Shown here: positions 61,587 through 64,000 of the stretch, piece after piece
Position numbering within the stretch: position 1 is the stretch's first letter
Layout: every line of letters begins with the position of its first letter
Assembly (NCBI GenBank): GCA_016722025.1
Contig: JADKGZ010000006.1
Location: 62,001-126,000, forward strand
Direction of reading: 5' to 3'
Source of the DNA: Acidimicrobiaceae bacterium
Lineage (GTDB): Bacteria; Actinomycetota; Acidimicrobiia; Acidimicrobiales; Ilumatobacteraceae
Length of the DNA stretch: 64,000 nucleotides
Made by a program: the position numbers and the translations under genes
Notes under the pieces: model-generated
The model's input: only the letters and a program-made list of their open reading frames with translations
Database searches by the model: none
Told to the model about the DNA's origin: nothing

Positions 61587-62906
61587 GTGCGTGTCGTCGT
61601 CGTCGGCGCGGGCCTCGCCGGCTTGCACGCCACCGAGCTGTTGCGCGCCGCCGGCTGCGACGTGCAGCTCATCGAAGGTGGGCACCGGCCGGGAGGTCGT
61701 GTCCGCACCGTTCGCGCACCGTTCGCCGGCGGGCAGTACGCCGAGAGCGGCGCCGAGTGGGTCGACGCAACGCACGACCGGATGCTGGCGCAGCTGCACC
61801 GCTTCGGCATCGAACGGTTGGGGCCTGGCGAGCAGTGGACCACCATCCGCCGCTGGATCCACCGCAACGGCGAGATGCTCAGCCCCGAGCAGGTGCGCCT
61901 CGCGGACCCCAACGTCTACGACGAGCTCGATCGGTTCGACGGCATCGTCGAGGCCGCCGCGGCAGGTATCGCCGACCCCGCGTGTCCGCAGCTGCACGCG
62001 GCGGCCGCCGCCCTCGATGCTCAGTCGTTGGCCGATGTGGCCCAGCAGGCCAACCTGGGCGAGCTGGCCAGGTTGTTCCGGTGGCGCGACTCGCAAGGTG
62101 AGTTCGCCGAGGAGCCCAGCCAGGTGTCGCTGTTGTTCGTCGCGCAGCAGCGGGCCTACCACGCAGCGCACAGCGGTGGCCGCACGGTGCTCTCACACCG
62201 TGTTGCGGGCGGGTTCAGCGGTGTAGCGGAAGGGATGGCCGCCGGTCTCGTCGGCGTCATCAGCTACGGCGAGCACCTCATCGGGGTGCAGCAGGACGCC
62301 GACGGTGCGTTGGTGCACACCGACCGGCGCACGCTCACGGCCGACCACGTGGTGCTGGCATGTTCGTTGGTGCCGCTGCGCAGCGTGCAGTTCCACGACC
62401 AGCTGCCGCCGGCGCTGCATGCCGCGGTGCACCAGCTCGGGTACGGCACTGTCACCAAGACCTCCGTGCAGTGGCCGCGACGTACGTGGCCGGCCGGCTA
62501 CGCGACCACGTCGGGCACGGCGCAGCGAGTGTACGAACCGACTGTCGATCAGCCCGGCGAGACGGGCATCCTCATGGCCTACTGCGGTGGTGACGGCGGC
62601 CGCGAGTGGGCGACACTCGTGGAGGCCGAACGCCTGGCGCTGGCCGCCGGCGAGATGCGCGCCATGCACCGCATCGACTCGGAACCGCTGGGCGGCTTCT
62701 CGCGAGCGTGGAGCAACGAGCCTCGCTTCGGTGGCTCGTATGCGGTCTACCGGCCGGGCCAGGTCGGGGCGTACTGGCAGGTGCTGCGCGAGCCGTGGGG
62801 TCGTGTGCAACTGGCGGGCGAGCACGTTGCCGCCTGCACCGGGTACATGGAGGGTGCGCTGGAGAGCGCGGAAACCGTCGTCGCCCGAATCGTGGCCGCG
62901 GGCTAG
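61587..62906 (+). CDS. Flavin-dependent amine oxidase family protein
   Basis: 439 residues with an FAD-binding GMC/amine-oxidase pattern: VVVVGAGLAGLHATELLRAAG and GHRPGGRVRTVR at the N-terminus, GGFSGVAEGMAAGLV midway and GEHVAACTGYMEGALESAE at the C-terminus (flavin end). It follows the pot operon by nine bases, so oxidation of an imported polyamine to an aminoaldehyde and H2O2 is likely. The aldehyde dehydrogenase at 54138 would take the next step. The GTG start matches the signature. Confidence 0.85.
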   Translation: MRVVVVGAGLAGLHATELLRAAGCDVQLIEGGHRPGGRVRTVRAPFAGGQYAESGAEWVDATHDRMLAQLHRFGIERLGPGEQWTTIRRWIHRNGEMLSPEQVRLADPNVYDELDRFDGIVEAAAAGIADPACPQLHAAAAALDAQSLADVAQQANLGELARLFRWRDSQGEFAEEPSQVSLLFVAQQRAYHAAHSGGRTVLSHRVAGGFSGVAEGMAAGLVGVISYGEHLIGVQQDADGALVHTDRRTLTADHVVLACSLVPLRSVQFHDQLPPALHAAVHQLGYGTVTKTSVQWPRRTWPAGYATTSGTAQRVYEPTVDQPGETGILMAYCGGDGGREWATLVEAERLALAAGEMRAMHRIDSEPLGGFSRAWSNEPRFGGSYAVYRPGQVGAYWQVLREPWGRVQLAGEHVAACTGYMEGALESAETVVARIVAAG

Positions 62907-62918
62907 CCTTTCGGCACC

Positions 62919-63870
62919 ATGCCAAGTAGTACTGCGCCACGAACAGGGCCCGCATCAGGCGGGCCGCCTCGCATCGCACTTGCGCCCGAAGGGGCACCGG
63001 CCTGGATGTCGGCAGCCATCACGGCCGGGGGCGGCCACCTCGTGCCCTTGGCAGATGCCGAGGCCCTGGTGTGGGCCGCGCCCCGCGAGCCCGAAGCGCT
63101 GCGCCAAGCACTCATCGAGGCGCCCGACCTGGCATGGGTGCAGCTGCCCTTTGCCGGCATCGAGACGTTCGTCGACCTGCTCGACGATCACCGTGTGTGG
63201 ACCTGCGGCAAGGGTGTCTACGCGCAGCCGGTGGCCGAGCTGGCGTTGTCGTTGGCGCTTGCCGGGCTGCGTCACGTGGGCAGCTATGCGCGTGCCACCT
63301 CGTGGCAGCGCCCACACGGCCGCAACCTCTTCGGGGCCAACGTCACGGTCCTCGGCGGAGGTGGCATCACCGAGAGCCTGTTGCGGCTGCTGGCCCCGTT
63401 CGACTGCCACGTGACGGTGGTGCGCAACCGTGTCACCGAGATGGAGGGCGCCGATGCGGTGCTCGAGCCCGACCGCTACGTCGACGCGCTCGCCGGCGCA
63501 GATGTCGTCTTCGTCGCTGGCGCTCACCCCCGAGACGGAGGGCATGATCTCGCGCTCCGAACTCGAGCAGATGTCCGAGCATGCCTGGCTGGTCAACGTG
63601 GCCCGCGGCAGGCACATCGTCACCGACGATCTCGTGTGGGCACTGCAGCACGGTGTCATCGGTGGCGCCGCGCTCGATGTCACCGATCCCGAGCCGTTGC
63701 CGGTGGGGCATCCGTTGTGGTCGCTGCCCAACTGCATCGTCACACCCCACGTCGGCAACACGCCGGAGATGGCCGTGCCGCTGCTCGCGGAGCGCATCAC
63801 CACCAACGTTCGCCGCTTCGCCGTCGGCGAGCCGCTGGTCGGGCCCGTGCACGTCGAGCTCGGGTACTGA
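62919..63870 (+). CDS. D-isomer-specific 2-hydroxyacid dehydrogenase, one frame slip
   Basis: About 317 residues of the D-2-hydroxyacid dehydrogenase family. The catalytic domain has VYAQPVAELALSLALAGLRHVG, the NAD site is LFGANVTVLGGGGITESLLR, and SLALTPETEGMISRSELEQM, LVNVARGRHIVTDDL and TPHVGNTPEMAVPL follow in a different frame, with the catalytic Glu/His region. The frame slips near 63513 (one extra base). TAGCCT nine bases before ATG marks a leaderless promoter partly formed by the stop codon of the amine oxidase. Substrate unknown. Confidence 0.85.
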
Positions 63871-63873
63871 CCC

Positions 63874-64000
63874 GTGGGGCTCGTCGCCGAACCGAGCGCT
63901 GGTGCCATCGCCGGTGCTCTCGCGGATGAGCACCGACGATCCGTCTTCGCCGCGATCCAGTTGGGCTCCGAGCACGTCGATGCGGTCATCGCCGCTACCC
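63874..64000 (+). CDS. Start of a gene, open at the right edge
   Basis: GTG 63874 begins 42 codons that run to the edge: GLVAEPSAGAIAGALADEHRRSVFAAIQLGSEHVDAVIAAT. The Ala-rich helical start with HRRSVFAAIQLGSEHVDAVIAAT resembles the N-terminal helix-turn-helix of ArsR/DUF2087-type regulators. It follows the dehydrogenase gene by three bases, so it is probably cotranscribed. Too little is present to name it. Confidence 0.5.
   Translation, partial: MGLVAEPSAGAIAGALADEHRRSVFAAIQLGSEHVDAVIAAT

Overview
This window is high-G+C DNA (roughly two thirds G+C by eye), densely packed with genes. It looks like an actinobacterium, and the class Acidimicrobiia (Ilumatobacter-like) is my best guess. Reasons: the order hflX ... 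lexA / SOS-linked LysM protein / nrdR matches the order around lexA in Mycobacterium; the LexA boxes are of the TCGAAC-N4-GTTCGA type; there is an actinobacterial DapC-type aminotransferase and a probable F420-dependent luciferase-fold oxidoreductase; many genes look leaderless. I see no tRNA, rRNA, CRISPR array, phage or transposase.

Layout. 0-5.2 kb: end of dapF, hflX, dapC, a membrane protein, lexA divergent from a LysM cell-wall protein across five LexA boxes, then nrdR. 5.2-9.1 kb: M14 peptidase lipoprotein, an ECF sigma factor with a membrane partner, a RibD-type reductase and a vapBC pair. 9.2-14.8 kb: a molybdopterin oxidoreductase and the class II (B12) ribonucleotide reductase nrdJ, preceded by DnaA-box and NrdR-box candidates. 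14.8-25.6 kb: MarR regulator with a double operator in front of an S41-type lipoprotein, CapA-like lipoprotein, crotonase, SDR, baeRF-like protein, amidohydrolase, ATP-dependent DNA ligase, thymidine kinase, YihY and a DUF4190-like protein. 25.8-33.9 kb: gltBD, LysM lipoprotein, VOC protein and YceH. 33.9-35.1 kb: a DUF559-like nuclease-fold gene between two copies of a 67-bp palindromic repeat. 35.1-42.0 kb: a tight four-gene lipid-type operon (acyl-CoA reductase/HAD fusion, MDR dehydrogenase, LarA-like protein, PlsC-like acyltransferase) facing a TetR gene across a perfect 16-bp operator. 42-48.4 kb: M20 amidohydrolase, YjdM, ddl and murF, and an MFS pump. 48.5-53.6 kb: a 53-residue zinc-ribbon protein, crotonase, LLM oxidoreductase, GNAT, P450, and alanine dehydrogenase with an Lrp regulator. 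54.1-62.9 kb: a polyamine uptake and oxidation region (aldehyde dehydrogenase, AsnC regulator, potA, potD, a fused PotB-PotC permease, flavin amine oxidase). The end holds a 2-hydroxyacid dehydrogenase and the start of another gene.

An important caveat: nine places in eight conserved genes show single-base frame slips where the protein clearly continues in another frame (near 10346, 13317, 13629, 15243, 28286, 31435, 38955, 59958 and 63513). They are spread over unrelated housekeeping genes and two occur in one essential gene, so I read them as sequencing or assembly indels rather than decay. The affected genes are annotated as whole CDSs spanning the slip.

The most interesting structures are the palindrome-flanked single-gene cassette at 33.9-35.0 kb, the five-box LexA array, two divergent gene pairs (ddl/murF and LLM/GNAT) whose -10 elements interlock in a few bases, the TetR-controlled lipid operon, and the PotBC fusion with extra membrane segments.
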